Shown one piece after another: positions 11,469 through 24,096 of a DNA stretch of 64,000 nt. Source of the DNA: Antennarius striatus. Taxonomy: Eukaryota > Chordata > Actinopteri > Lophiiformes > Antennariidae. The notes under the pieces are model-generated. The model was not told the DNA's origin. It saw only the letters and a program-made list of their open reading frames with translations, and ran no database searches. The stretch lies in contig NC_090788.1 of the NCBI RefSeq assembly GCF_040054535.1, positions 18,455,501 to 18,519,500 of the forward strand, given 5' to 3'. The position numbers and the translations under genes are program-made. Position 1 is the stretch's first letter; every line of letters starts with the position of its first letter.

Positions 11469-12271
11469 GTAAGACATGATAGACCTCTAAATAGTTCGCT
11501 TTTGTCTTTTTCAAGCTATGTAACGCAGACAGGCTGCCTGAGACCGCTTTTGTTCATACGTTAGCTAAATTGTTAATATCACATAAGCTCATGAGAGCAC
11601 GGCTCTGTTTTGCAGTTTGTGAGTGATAATCGCAGGCCGTGCATTCCTGATGGAACCATTTGGAGACACTTTATTGCAGTGATTGAGAAAGTTGGATCGT
11701 CGTTATCGTAAATTTAAAGCATGGGTGTCAAAGCGCCGTCGTTATCTCATCACAATGTTTTATTTGGAATCATAACCTTAGCTAGTTAAAAGGTGCAATG
11801 GCAGCCCGCAAAGAAAGAAAAGCGGATGAAGCGATAACTAGCTTACACTAAAGTCCTGCCTGTGTTGATGGTTTGTTACAGGTGGTTTTCTACTTATTTT
11901 CCCGTCGCATTTTTATTTTTTTATCACATTTTCACATCGTTAGCCATAGCAGGCTGCTATGAAATAATTACTGAAATGTTCTATTTTAATTCAAATAGGT
12001 ACCTGTGCTGGAGTTATCTGTCTTACTGACTGTTGCGGCTATCAGTTTCCATCACGGATTTATATAATGTCAGTAAATACTACGGCCATAATTTAAGAAA
12101 ACAAAAATGTAATGCTGTCAAACAGTTACTTCTTAAACACTGCAAAAGACAATGTGGTCATATTAAAAATTAGACTACAGCTGCTAATCTTAACCTTTGA
12201 TTGGCTGAAATTTGTGCTATAAATAAAAATCTAGATAAATGCCTTACAGTGATATCAACATAATCAGCTGA

Positions 12272-12293
12272 TTTCATTCATTCATTCATTCAT
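12272..12293. repeat. (TTCA)n short tandem repeat
   Basis: Five to six TTCA units in the intron before the first pimreg coding exon. Confidence 0.85.
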
Positions 12294-12361
12294 TGATGCA
12301 GCACTGATGTGTCCTTTCTGCATGTCTTGTTTTTCCTGTTTTTCTCATAAGTGCAGTCAGC

Positions 12362-15300
12362 ATGGCATCGTCAGTAATGGATGGAGTAGGTAGAGCTGTG
12401 GTAGGAGTCTGGCGGCAGCATACAGTTTTGGATGAGTCCGATGGTGCAGAGAGCTCCCCAGAAGTTCCTGATCACTTCCGCAAGCTTCGCTCTTCATCCT
12501 CACTTAACTCTCTGCGAATGTCCATGCGCAAGCGGCTCCCGCTGCGTTCCATCCAGGCCAACTCCCTCCCAGAGAATCCAACCTGGGAAACCAGTAAGGA
12601 ACAGTCACAGCCCAGCGCAGTTCATAAACTTACTCGCAGTGCACGCAACTCCATCAATGGAGTGTATCAGGTACATACATTTATTTTGGTGGGATTTGTG
12701 TGCCGTGTCAAGTTGGTTTCTTCTTGGTTTTAATGCCTTATTAATCATCATCAATAACTATTTGAATGTCAGTTTCAAATTATTTAAATTTGTTATGTAA
12801 ATGTGTGAGAATCAAGTAGTTTTTGTGTTAATTGGTTGCCTCTCTGTCCTTCCTTCATCTTCTTCGCTCCCTTACTAGAAGCTGCAGAGAACACGGGAGT
12901 TTTCACATGAAGAATGTTTGGTTGAGACCCCAGGTCGAACGTGTGATGAAGAGGACTCTGGTGTATCAACTTCTCGCACACCAAGACGTACGCCTGGCCG
13001 AGCTGCAACACCCAGACGCACCCCGAGATCTACAGCCAAAACTGGGCGTACCCCAAAATCTCAAGGACGAAGAACTCCTGAGGCTGGTGTAAGGGGCGTG
13101 AAAACAGGAGGTGGTAGGAGGCAGCTGGTCCGTATGGCTGCATTACGGAGTCCCTTTGCCTCACCGAACACACAGAACCAGAGGCTGTGAGTATTATGTT
13201 CTTCAAAGTATTACAAAAACAAAATTACACAGCTCCTCGCTGTTGTCTACCCTGTCGTTTCCTCTGCTCTGAGTGTTTGTTTCTTTATAACAGAAAATTT
13301 GACCAAGATTTGGAGTCGGTGTCCAGTGGACTTAAGAGACTCAAACGTCTCTCCAAGGCTTTTGATAACATGATTGGCAGAGACGACAGGTAAAGCATCT
13401 TCATTTAAAGTTAAATCTATTGTTTGCTGGCGTATAGTAACTTCTAATTTTCCCGCTTTTATTTTTACTATTAGTCAAAGATGTTTTCTCTATTTGGTGT
13501 GCATAAAGGAAAGCTTGTGTGCGTACAATTATGAGTGTTTTTTTCTACGTGTTTGTGGGATCAAACACATCATTTTTATTTTCTCATTCATAATTCAAAC
13601 CACACTGAGTAGACCGCAGTGACACAGCTGCCCTCTTCACCGGTCAACCCAAAGAATCTCAACTGCTACAGAGTTTGTGAGGCCCCAGACTTTCTTACCC
13701 TCCCCCATTTACAATATTTCTGGGTCATTTAGAAACGGTTCTGTGCTTCTGGTATTTGAATGAGGAGGGGACAGCAGCGGGAGAAAGTGGGTGTGGAAAT
13801 TGGAGCCAGACGTTATGACAAAAATGTGCTTTGAGAGAGTTGGGAGTATATTTGCAGTGCTTCCTGTTTTGACATTCAAAATTCTGAATAACGATCTCAG
13901 CCAACCTCGCCCGAGATTCACTGAACAAAGGCTCATAAACAACGGCCTTGTCTGTTATCAGTCTGCATTGCATGTAGGTTTCTGTATTCCTCACCATATC
14001 AAAATATTATTGTTTGGAAATTTGTTTTCTTCCTACAGCAGAAGGTTCAACTATTCCCGAATTATGGATTAGTAAAGAAGGTAAATTCAAAGAGCAAAAT
14101 GCATTTAAAGCCACATGAGTTGTGGAAACATGCTCTCTGTGCAACTAATTTTATGACCTAAAAAGTGCATGGCAGAGCAAGCCTGATGTCAAGCCAACAG
14201 AAGGGTTGTAGTGGTTACAAAATATATATGTAATTAACTAAAGATGAAGTTACTATGACTGTAATGAGTTCACACTTAATGTGTCATTGGTTTTGAAATG
14301 TTTTTTTAGTTATTTAATATATTAAATGCTTCAAAATTAATCAGTTGGATTTCAGTTACATATGCTATAACTTTAGTTAAATTCTGTTGCTGAACCTCCC
14401 AGAATGCAGAGCAGTAACAGTTCTCATAATGAAATAAAGGTATTTTTATGAAACTAGCTGTCAGATGGAATCATCTACGTATTAAACAGATATACAGTTT
14501 AATAGAAAGAAGTTCCTCAAATCCAACTGATATGATGCATATCGATTAACATATGAGCTCTCTGTACCAAAGTAACTACAGTATTTGTGGGAGTTGATCA
14601 CAGTTTCATAGTAACTTGATCATTTGTTAATTATTCATATTTGGTCATCAACAAGAATTTATGAAAATCCTTTATTAATACATGCATTAGATTATCCTGA
14701 ATCACTTGCTTGTCCAGCATGTTAAGTGTTGCCCTGCATTTAACTACATTTTTCAGTTAATTGGATTTGAAGTATTGGCTTTACATGAGTACTCTGATCA
14801 CAATCACTGTGATCCTTGGAATTGGATGGATTGGATAGTCTTTGTCAATATTCAGTATTAATAACATGATTTGCCAACACTTTGTTTTATTCGGTTTTAG
14901 AGTATATTGTCTGCTAAGGAGAAGATGAGGAGAAATTTGTGTTCTGGACAGTCGCATGCTCAGTAAACAAGTGATGAATTTAAGCGGAATTTGAACAAGG
15001 ATGACTAAATGCAATCTTGTATTTTTAAAGGTGCATGAACTATCTACCCCACTACAGCCCTAATGAACTGTCTTGCTTCCATGAAAAGCCGCTGTTGTGA
15101 CTGATAATAATGTCCATTGTCTAAAGTATGTTCGCTGTTTCTCCTCTTTGCTTTCCATGTCAACCCATCGTCTGTTACTTTATCACTTTTTAAACCCCTC
15201 CTACAACCTAGGAATCCCACAAGTCAAGAATTATGTTTTGAATATCAGAAATTATGCAATTCATGTTAAATTCATCGACTGAATTTCATTTATTGAAAGC

Positions 15301-15761
15301 ATGATTAATTCATACTTATAATCAACGCACAGCGTTATAAGTCTTGAAAAAAAATCCTGTTTATAAACGAAATATATCAATATTTTTCTTCCTGTTTCTC
15401 ATTGGTAATAGTCAAGGTTTGACATTAATACCTGATGGTTTCATATATGCTGTAGGTGTTTTGATGAACAAGTAATAAAAAATACTAAGCTAATATAAAG
15501 TACTTGAATAAGTGTAGAGTTAGTCTGTGATTCATGGATACATTTTGACCGCTTTCCTTCCCCTGCTTGTATTTTTAGCAGTAACCTCTCTTTCTCACCA
15601 GAGCCAGTATGAGAGAACATTCTGGAGGAGCAGTGATGAGAAAGCTGGACCCCAGTGGTAAACTCAGTCGCTCAAACCTCACACGTCGAGCCTCGCAGAT
15701 TTCAGACACACTTGGAGGTTGGGCCAACACTGCTGTGAACACTATTCGCAAACCCAATTAA
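12362..15761 (+). CDS. pimreg: PICALM-interacting mitotic regulator (FAM64A/CATS type)
   Basis: Nuclear, cell-cycle-regulated protein linked in mammals to PICALM binding and the metaphase-anaphase transition. Coding exons: 12362-12670, 12879-13186, 13294-13389, 15602-15761, giving 290 residues (human about 240-250). Family landmarks: RKRLPLRSIQANSL near 60-75 (human RRLPLRAVNL), TRSARNSINGVYQ, AALRSPFASP, and a leucine-rich LKRLKRLSKAFDNMI stretch (human LQKLSQELDEAIM). Residues 120-170 are very basic and hold seven Thr-Pro pairs, likely CDK-type sites. The last exon encodes a basic tail with RRASQIS, a possible PKA-type site, absent from the human protein I recall. Poly(A) signals at 16527 and 16542. 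The last acceptor is uncertain: another AG 20 bases upstream would give a short tail. Gene identity strong, C-terminus moderate. Confidence 0.85.
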
Positions 15762-16710
15762 ACTACATGTATGTAAAACACAGAGCCATTTGTAACCATG
15801 TTTCTCTTTATAGAATTGTAACTATTATATTGGCAAGTAGTATAGCCATGATACTGGGAGACTGTTTCATAAAAGAGGTCTTTTTTTGTATCTTTTGTAT
15901 TTTTGTATTCTGTTTACAAGTCTCTTGATAGCTTGTTGTGGGTAAAGTCCTCATTGTGTAGCTACCAAAGGTATTTCTATATTGTGTTTCAAGTTTATTC
16001 TAGACGCTACAACCCAATGTCTTTGTAGCATTGTTACACTAACACTCTAGTTTGTACTTTGTCTGCTATCACAGAAAGATGTTACTCGGTACTTCAACTT
16101 ATTTTAATGGATAAACTGTGTGACACCAAATTTGTACCTGCAGAACACTAAGTAGACTTATAAGAGGAGAGATGTATTTTCCTCTATTTTATATGAATGC
16201 AATAATGTTACTAACATTTCTACTGTATTTTTTTATAATGCCAAATTTTAATGTATTATTTTCTACGAAAGGGGTCCTTTTTTATAGCTTTCCTTTATGC
16301 AGAGTTCTGCACTTTTAATGGCCTGTGGATGGTGTATGCATAAATAAATGTGTTGGAGAAGACATAATGACTTATAATTACAAAGAAAACAATAATGTTA
16401 TGAAGGCATAACCACCAGGTCATTACTGTAGCCACTGTCAGACAAAAAAATACTCTTCTCCTTTTTAAAAGTACAGGTGTCCCCTTCCTTGCATAAATGA
16501 GGTAAAGGGGTAGATTTTAAATGTGAAATAAAATGCAATACAATAAAAACCTGTAAGCTTCAAAAAACAACATAGGTGTGTTGTCTTTTTTAAGTGGTTC
16601 TCGTTAACATATAAAATATCTCCACCGTCTCAAGTTTATAACACCTGTGGATCCTGGTTACAATTACTATTGTGGTAAAGCTTGACTGTGGCGTGGCAGT
16701 GGGCTGTCAA

Positions 16711-16750
<40 letters not shown>

Positions 16751-17304
16751 CGGGCCTTTATACATATGCATGTGACTAACAGATTGACACTATTGTGGAC
16801 AAATAATTTCTTTACGGTGATGATTTAATTAAATTATTTAAGATCACTTCATTTCAAGTATTACATCTATTATCTGCCACCGGGGTGATGAGATAATCCT
16901 TTCGCTCTAAAAAACAAACAACCTTGCATTTATTTGTTCTAAACAAATCTAAACAGATTGTTTTTTCCCTGTTACTCGCCAAACACACACTCTCGTCAAA
17001 AACTGTCAAGTCGTTTATGCTAAAATACTGTAATAAAAAAATTCTTATGAATTTTGAATGTAGGAACATGAGTTTGTTTGCTTGTCAAGTTTCAGATTGA
17101 AATATTATTCTCAAAATGCTGATGAAGTTTGACGACAAACTTAGTTATGAATCGCGTTCCGCGTTTTGACCCTTGCTGCTTCCCGTTGCCAGTTCCTCTC
17201 TCCGCTGATCTCGCCCCTCCTCGGTCTCTCCGGCTTTGTACCCAGAGCTGAATCCACGCCGCGGTTAGCTTGTCTGAGACTCCGGGGCTGTTAAACATCG
17301 GAAA
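15762..17304. other. pimreg 3' UTR and cct8 promoter region
   Basis: About 800 bases of AT-rich pimreg 3' UTR end near the AATAAA pair at 16527/16542. A (TG)n tract lies at 16713-16743. From about 17150 the DNA becomes GC-richer and lacks a TATA box at the expected place, as in housekeeping promoters; cct8 begins at 17305. Confidence 0.6.
16713..16743. repeat. (TG)n microsatellite
   Basis: About 15 TG units between pimreg and cct8. Confidence 0.9.
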
Positions 17305-20300
17305 ATGGCTCTTCACGTTCCAAAAGCTCCGGGCTTTGCCCAAATGTTAAAGGATGGTGCCAAGGTGAGGACATTCAGTGTGTTGGAGTACTCTGTTACT
17401 TTTGAGTGTTCGCTAGTTAACTAGCACGCTAGTTAGCATTAGCTCCTGAGTCTGCACATTGATTCACAGTCATGTGGGAGAGTTCTAGAAGGCACCCAGA
17501 CCGACCCAGCGACACGGAGTTTCGGGACTGGGTTTTTTTTTTTTTACAGTGGACAAATGTCTTTTTATCCACTGTCGTTTTCTTTATTGTATTTGCTGTA
17601 AATGCTTTTAGTGCTGTTATAACAGACAGCAATTGCATCCGTTTAGCATTAAGCTAACTCAGCGGAGGCTCTGGTTGACACTTGTGCTTCTCTTGCCTCC
17701 CAACTGATGATGATGATGATGATGATGATGTGTTATGGTTATGATGAAATGATTTAAATCACATTACATTTGTTTTGTCGATGATACTAAACGTTTTCAG
17801 TGCTTTTATGCCTCTGTTGATAACAGCTCATATTTCAAGGATATATGACTTATAAGCCACTTCATATGAATAATAGAATAACTTTAACACGAGTTACACC
17901 TGTGATTATTTGTATATATTGTATTGTATATTGTATTCAACTATAATGTGATTCATTTATGTTGAGAAGTTCCAGCAGATGACTAATTTTGATCTCTGAT
18001 GCAGCACTTTTCTGGGCTTGAGGAGGCTGTCTTTCGTAACATCAGAGCCTGCAAAGAGCTCTCTCAGACCACTCGCACCGCCTATGGGCCCAATGGTAAT
18101 CACTGTGCTTTAGAGATATATTTTTCTTTGAATTGTTTGATTTCATTATAAATTGTCTTAACTCATGTCATGGGGTCTCTTAGGAATGAACAAAATGGTC
18201 ATCAACCACTTAGAGAAGCTGTTTGTCACCAATGACGCTGCAACAATTCTCAGAGAGCTTGAGGTAAAGAGAAAAACAATGTGGTTCATTATATTTTTAC
18301 TTGATCTGATTTATTTTGAGGGAAATTAACATTCTTCAAAAAAATTTTGCATCTCATAGGTGCAGCACCCAGCAGCCAAAATGATTGTTATGGCATCGCA
18401 CATGCAAGAGCAGGAGGTGGGAGATGGCACAAACTTTGTCCTGGTGTTTGCTGGAGCTCTGCTAGAGCTGGCTGAAGAACTGCTCAGGATGGGCCTATCT
18501 GTGTCAGAGGTGAACACATTTAACCGCTGGTCATTTCCTGGTTGATACTTATGGAGCATTAAATTCTACTCATGTTATTTTCAAAAAAATCAGCCAGATA
18601 TTGTTATTAACAATCATGCTGACATTATTAGTTTGAGGGATAATATTGATATCATAATCTACAAGAACATCCAACATTTGCTCATTGTCCTCTCTTTGCA
18701 AACAGGTGATTGAAGGCTATGAGAGTGCATGCAAAAAGGCTCTGGAGATCCTGCCAGACTGTGTATGTTCCTCAACCAAGAATCTCCATGACATCAAGGA
18801 GGCAACATCTGTCATTCGCACAGCAGTGACCAGTAAACAATACGGCAATGAAGACTTCCTTGCCAACCTCATAGCACAGGCCTGTGGTGGGTCAGCAATC
18901 CACACTGCGGAAACAAACCTGGATCTGTAATTAGCAATGGCTTGAGGCATGTATTCATTTTATATTGCATTGACTCTATTTAATTGTATGTGTTACAGTG
19001 TCCATCTTCCCAGAATCTGGAAATTTCAATGTCGATAATGTGAGAGTGTGCAAGATTTTGGTAAGCATCCTTCTATCTTTAATGTCTGTCTTTGTGTTTT
19101 TGGTATTGCCTCTGAGTTAATGTACGCTGTGTTTTTCAGGGTTGTGGGGTGACGGCGTCCTCCATGCTCCACGGCATGGTCTTTAAAAAGGAAGCAGAGG
19201 GAGACATCACATCTGTTAAAGATGCCAAGATTGTTGTCTACTCCTGTCCCTTTGACTGTATGGTTACAGAGACAAAGGTAATGAGTACTCAAGTCTTCAT
19301 ATAAAGCAGAGCTAAATTTTTTCCATATCATCCATAAGTATCAGTGCAGTGTCTTGTTACAAACCTTTTGACTGAAGGTGTTTACATTTTTTTTAAAAAC
19401 ACAGATGAAACTGATTATATTATAGAGTCTTAGTACTTTTTAAATGGGCTCCCTGTCATGACTAACTGAGACATTTAAATAACACGACACAATAATATGT
19501 GCTCTTCTTAATATGACAAGTCGCATAGTCTTGGCCTTCTGGAGGCATTGATCTGTGTCTCATCTGTCTGATAGGGCACAGTGCTGATCAATAATGCGCA
19601 GGAACTCATGAACTTCAGTAAGGGAGAGGAGGATATGATGGAGGCTCAGGTAAAGGCCATCAAGGAGGCTGGCGCCAATGTGGTAGTGACCGGAGGGAAG
19701 GTGGCGGACATGGCTCTGCACTACGCCAACAAATACCAGCTCATGGTGGTCAGGTGAGATTGGAATGACAATTTCAATTCAGTAACATTTCACATTATAG
19801 CTTCCAGTTGAACCGTGTAGGCAGGAGAGAGAGACACTAGACTTAACAGTTGAATTACAAAGGATGGATTTTGTTTAGAGATTTTATGTAATCTTTAAAG
19901 GTATCACATTTATTTGATCATTTCAATTAAAATTACATTGGCATCATGCTTCAAGCCTTTACGCATATTGCATCTTTTTTGCCTTTTTTGTGACATCATT
20001 TATTTTAGGATTAGTGAAAGGTAAACATCTGTGTAACACTTGAAAGTTAAATCTGGAGCAGCTTGGCTTCTGTCTAGGTTTTGAACATGCTTCCATCCCA
20101 GAAGCGTCTTCTGTTCTAACAGTCCAGTTTCTTCAGATTTAAGGATTACCCTAATTTGAATGAATAAGAATCTACACCAGCAGACATCCGTGCAGTGAAC
20201 TGCATTAGTGTTGTAATTATGTTGGTACGTCTTGAACGCTGTCTGCTCCTCTGACCTAAGTCTTCAATTCTTTTCCAATCAGACTAAATTCCAAATTCGA

Positions 20301-23149
20301 CTTGAGGAGGTTATGTAAGACTGTGGGGGCTGTGGCGTTGCCCAAGATGGTGAGTGTCATCATGTGGGGCTCACATCAGGTATTTGAACCATAATAAAAT
20401 GACCATTATATAATGTACAGTAATGCTTCTCTGCTCTCTTAGACTGCTCCGACTCCAGAGGAGATGGGTCACTGTGACAACGTGTACACCACAGAGGTTG
20501 GGGACACGCAGGTGGTGGTCTTCAAACATGGTGAATTTCCTTTTGCTTTAGTCTCACTTTTGTTTGTACTCATTCTAAATGTAGTCTTTGCACAGTAATT
20601 TTGAGTTTTAATGTGTTATTTGGTATTGATTTTTTTATTAACAGAGAAAGAGGATGGAGCCATCTCAACGGTAGTTATCAGAGGATCCACTGACAACCTG
20701 ATGGATGACATCGAGAGGGCTGTCGATGATGGAGTCAACACTTTCAAGGTTCTGGTCCGGGTAAGTGAACGCAGCAAACTGATGCAGGATTTTTGCCAAC
20801 TTTGGTTATGACTGTAGATTAAAACGTATTAAAAAAAAGTTGGACTCATGTGGTTTATTGAAAGTGGATAAAGTTGATAACAACAGAATTAATTCTTCGA
20901 GAATAATCAAGCTTAACTCTCATTGGGTTTTTTTCCCATTCACTGTGTAGCTTTGACAAAAGTTTCAGTGTGTATGTTCTTCACCTTCAGGACAATCGAC
21001 TGATTCCTGGAGCAGGAGCCACCGAGATTGAACTGAGCAAACAGCTCGCTTCATATGGAGAGGTATGCAGATTTAAGTAGATAAATGAAGTGAAAAAAGT
21101 TTCAGATTAACTTTGCACAACTTCACTTTTTTTCCCCTTTGTCTTACATGAACAAGCATCTGGTGATGTGCAGAAACATATTTTTCTCTCCCTCTCTGTA
21201 GTCCTGCCCTGGTCTGGAACAATATGCCATTAAGAAGTTTGCTGAAGCCTTTGAGGCTTTGCCTCGTGCTCTGGCTGAGAACACCGGTGTGAAGGCGAAC
21301 GAGCTCATCTCCAAACTGTACTCCTCACATCATGAGGGAAACAAAAACATGGGCTTCGACATTGAGGTGTGTATAAGTACCACATCTTAACATAATTACA
21401 TTTTATATAATTACATTTTATGTTGTCTACTGTCTAAAGAACCTATCCCACGTTAGCTCCATTATTAAATTAGACAACTGCTAGCAGCTGAACAGAAAAG
21501 AACCAAACTTGTATTTTTTTTTCTTTTCAAAATACTGCTACTGAAATATTTCATGTTCAGTTAGCAAAAGTTTTCATAGTCATATAAACATGCAAAATGA
21601 AACCTGTTATTGATAACTGTGAACATTTATCTTTGTGCAACAGTCTGCACCTATATTTTCATTTATTTTTAGATATGTTGAACACTAAGGTTCTGTCTGG
21701 TCTGATGACTGACTGTGTGGATTTAATGTTGTGTTTAGGCAGAAACACCTGCTGTGAAGGACATGCTGGAAGGTGGCATCCTAGAACCTTACCTGGTTAA
21801 ACACTGGGGCATCAAACTGGCCACCAACGCTGCCGTGACAGTACTGAGGGTGGATCAGGTGTGTACATAAATGCACAAGTACTCATGAATCTCAAGTAAT
21901 CCACAACAGCCATGAAACAGGAAATACTGCCTTTCATCAATTCAAATGGATTCCTACATACTTTCCCAATTACCTGCTCTATGCCTTCAAGTTTGTTTTT
22001 GTTTGTTTGTTTTTTTAACTATTGAATGATTCCAGAGCAGCCTGATGTATGTGGGATTGATTGATTGATCGGTGTCTCTGTTTAGAATGGGAGAAAATGC
22101 CACTCAGTGCAGCTATACTGCTGTGCTGTGAGTTAGTGGAAGTATGAATGGTCACTCTCCAGGCAGTAAGTCATAGTGTGTGTGTGTGTATATGTGATAT
22201 GCCATGCAGATCATCATGGCTAAGGCTGCAGGGGGACCCAGGGCTCCCAAGCAGAGAGGCCACTGGGACAAGGACGGTTGGGAAGACGAGCCTGATCAGT
22301 TTGAAACTCACCATTAGAGGGGGCTCACACACACACTCTCCCTCAGTTAGTAGGTTCTGGAATGAGTGTGTGTTTTTGACTCACTCAGGTCTACTCACTC
22401 ATCCATGGGATGCTCAAGAAGTTGTGTGAAGTGTTGTTTTGTTCTGCCTGTCACTAACATTGAGTGTGACGTAGAACTCATTGCACAGAATACTGAGTGG
22501 CTGCAGCCGCCTCAGGTTCCACTGATGCCACTAATTCACTCTAAATATTGCACAAAGAAGCTACATCTTGGTTTAATGGCATGCTGCATGCACTCATTAA
22601 GGTGTTTTTTTGATTGCACTTCTGACAGGTGCAGAAGCGAAAATATAATGTCATTTATTAAATGAAATTACATGGATAGCAGTTTACTGAAATCACAGTA
22701 AACTGCAAAGATTTTAATCATTTATTTGGATAAATGTTCGTTCAGAGACTCAATAATTTTTTAGGGAGGGACATAATAAAAGTCAGAGTTTTTGTGGTTA
22801 ATCCCAGACGCGGACTCATGTTTGTTCTAAGGAAATCTTAATTTTAGTATACAGTAATTCAAAAGAAAAACATCCAGCATATTCATATCCAGCATAGTCG
22901 GTGTTGATGCAAATTAAAGCATTAGAAAAGGACGAAAACACTTTCAATGCCACTTACCTTAACGTTCAGATTTCAGTTTTCCTGTGCCAACTACAGCACT
23001 GCTTCAGAGCTCACAACTTGCTGAGTGGATTACAGCATGCCTGATTTATTTCCTAATTTTTCCCCTCCCAATTTCAGATCATCATGGCCAAACCAGCAGG
23101 GGGACCTAAAGCTCCCCAGGACAAGAAAAACTTCGATGAGGATGACTGA
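17305..23149 (+). CDS. cct8: T-complex protein 1 subunit theta (CCT8)
   Basis: Subunit of the cytosolic TRiC/CCT chaperonin, which folds actin, tubulin and other proteins using ATP. Fifteen coding exons: 17305-17364, 18005-18095, 18184-18263, 18360-18509, 18706-18886, 18999-19060, 19140-19277, 19575-19753, 20283-20349, 20443-20530, 20645-20760, 20991-21062, 21202-21366, 21739-21858, 23078-23149; total 546 residues (human 548). ATP-site motifs are GPNGMNK (48-54), NDAATIL (theta-type, with Ala where most subunits have Gly) and GDGTN (98-102). Theta-specific stretches include SKQYGNEDFLA and VTGGKVADMALHYANKY. The tail ends IIMAKPAGGPKAPQ then an acidic stretch and TGA. Poly(A) signals at 23192 and 23340. 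Start chosen at MALHVPKAPGFAQMLK, the conserved CCT8 N-terminus. Odd: a second, intact terminal exon lies in the last intron (22210-22317). Confidence 0.97.
17483..17490. promoter_or_regulatory. Heat-shock-element-like palindrome in cct8 intron 1
   Basis: TTCTAGAA, two inverted nGAAn units, about 120 bases after exon 1. CCT subunit genes are known HSF targets, but two units alone are weak evidence. Confidence 0.25.
17705..17730. repeat. (GAT)n trinucleotide repeat
   Basis: About eight GAT units in cct8 intron 1. Confidence 0.9.
22210..22317 (+). CDS. cct8: Alternative terminal exon of cct8
   Basis: A second version of the last cct8 exon, 350 bases after exon 14 and 760 bases before the other terminal exon. 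It starts after ATGCCATGCAG with ATCATCATGGC, in the same phase as exon 15. It encodes IIMAKAAGGPRAPK, near-identical to IIMAKPAGGPKAPQ of exon 15, then a different 21-residue tail rich in Trp, Asp and His (GHWDKDGWEDEPDQF...) and TAG. Use would give 558 residues. The frame is intact, while the polypyrimidine tract is poor (a TG/TA-rich stretch). No clear AATAAA follows closely, so its polyadenylation is unproven. A duplicated exon is seen directly; its expression is inference. Confidence 0.6.
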   Translation: MIMAKAAGGPRAPKQRGHWDKDGWEDEPDQFETHH

Positions 23150-24096
23150 AGCTCATGTCCATCTGATGCTCCTTCAACCCTCAACTTCTCAAATAAATTT
23201 ACAAAATTCTTTTGTACTTGTTTATTTAAAGGTCCACAGTCAAGTTTGTTTTGTAAAAATGGCCACACATTGGGTAACAGGATATGTTCAAATAGGATGT
23301 AAGGATGGCACCGTTTGCTTTTTATGTTCTAAATCTCAAAATAAAGGCACTTGCGCTGTTGTGTCATGCTTTGGGTTGTATTTTCTTCTATCATATTCTA
23401 TAATAATAACATTGAGTTGGCATTTGATGGTTCATGTGTTCAGTGAATGTTACAGTGTTACAGATTTTAATCTTGTATTGATCAGATTATTTAATCCGGG
23501 GTGGAGCTGGTGCTGTTATGACTCAGACTCCATCCTGCGGAGCCAAACATGCTTGAATTGACCGCTGATGTTGGCTCTTAACGCGTTATAACGTCAGTAA
23601 TAATGCATGAACTGGTTTATTTTGGCAGCGGGTGAATAAAGGCCGATTGGAGACGCGTCGCTCCACAGAATAGAGAGCTTTCACTATGTTACTAACAACC
23701 ACACAAAAAAAAACACGTTTGATTTTTGTTTGCAGACCATAAATCACACGAGTTAAATAATAAATTTATCGATCTGTCGAGTGGATGTCTACAGCTGTAA
23801 TTAGAGCAGCAGGAGGGGCTGGACGACCAGATTTCAGCGTCATTGGATGGAAAGGCTGTGGGCGGATTTGCGCTGACGTTCCCCTTGCACGGGATTAACT
23901 TGTTTTTATGTCGCCATATCTATCACGTTTTTTGCACCGGATAGGCACACACAGTTAACCGAATTTAAATCAGTATTTTCATCTAAAACGTGTCGATCGT
24001 TTTTGCGCATGAACCCTTGGATCGGCTGCCGTGAGGTGCCTGGATGAGGAGCAGGCGCTGCGCTGACGCACCGGTGCTCCATGTCCTGTCATTCTG
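23150..24096. other. cct8 3' UTR and rskr promoter/5' UTR
   Basis: Short cct8 3' UTR with AATAAA at 23192 and 23340. From about 23600 the DNA is richer in CpG (GGCCGATTGGAGACGCG, an inverted CCAAT near 23645), as expected for the rskr promoter. No other gene is visible. Confidence 0.6.

Noticed and set aside
14041-14071. Possible alternative last exon of pimreg after TTCCTACAG, adding about eleven residues before TAG
   Set aside because: Short, with no homology to recognise and a good longer alternative at 15602; could be real only if transcripts show it.
23025-23561. 178-codon open frame across the cct8 last exon and 3' UTR
   Set aside because: Different frame from cct8 and composed of UTR sequence; the cct8 frame stops at 23149.
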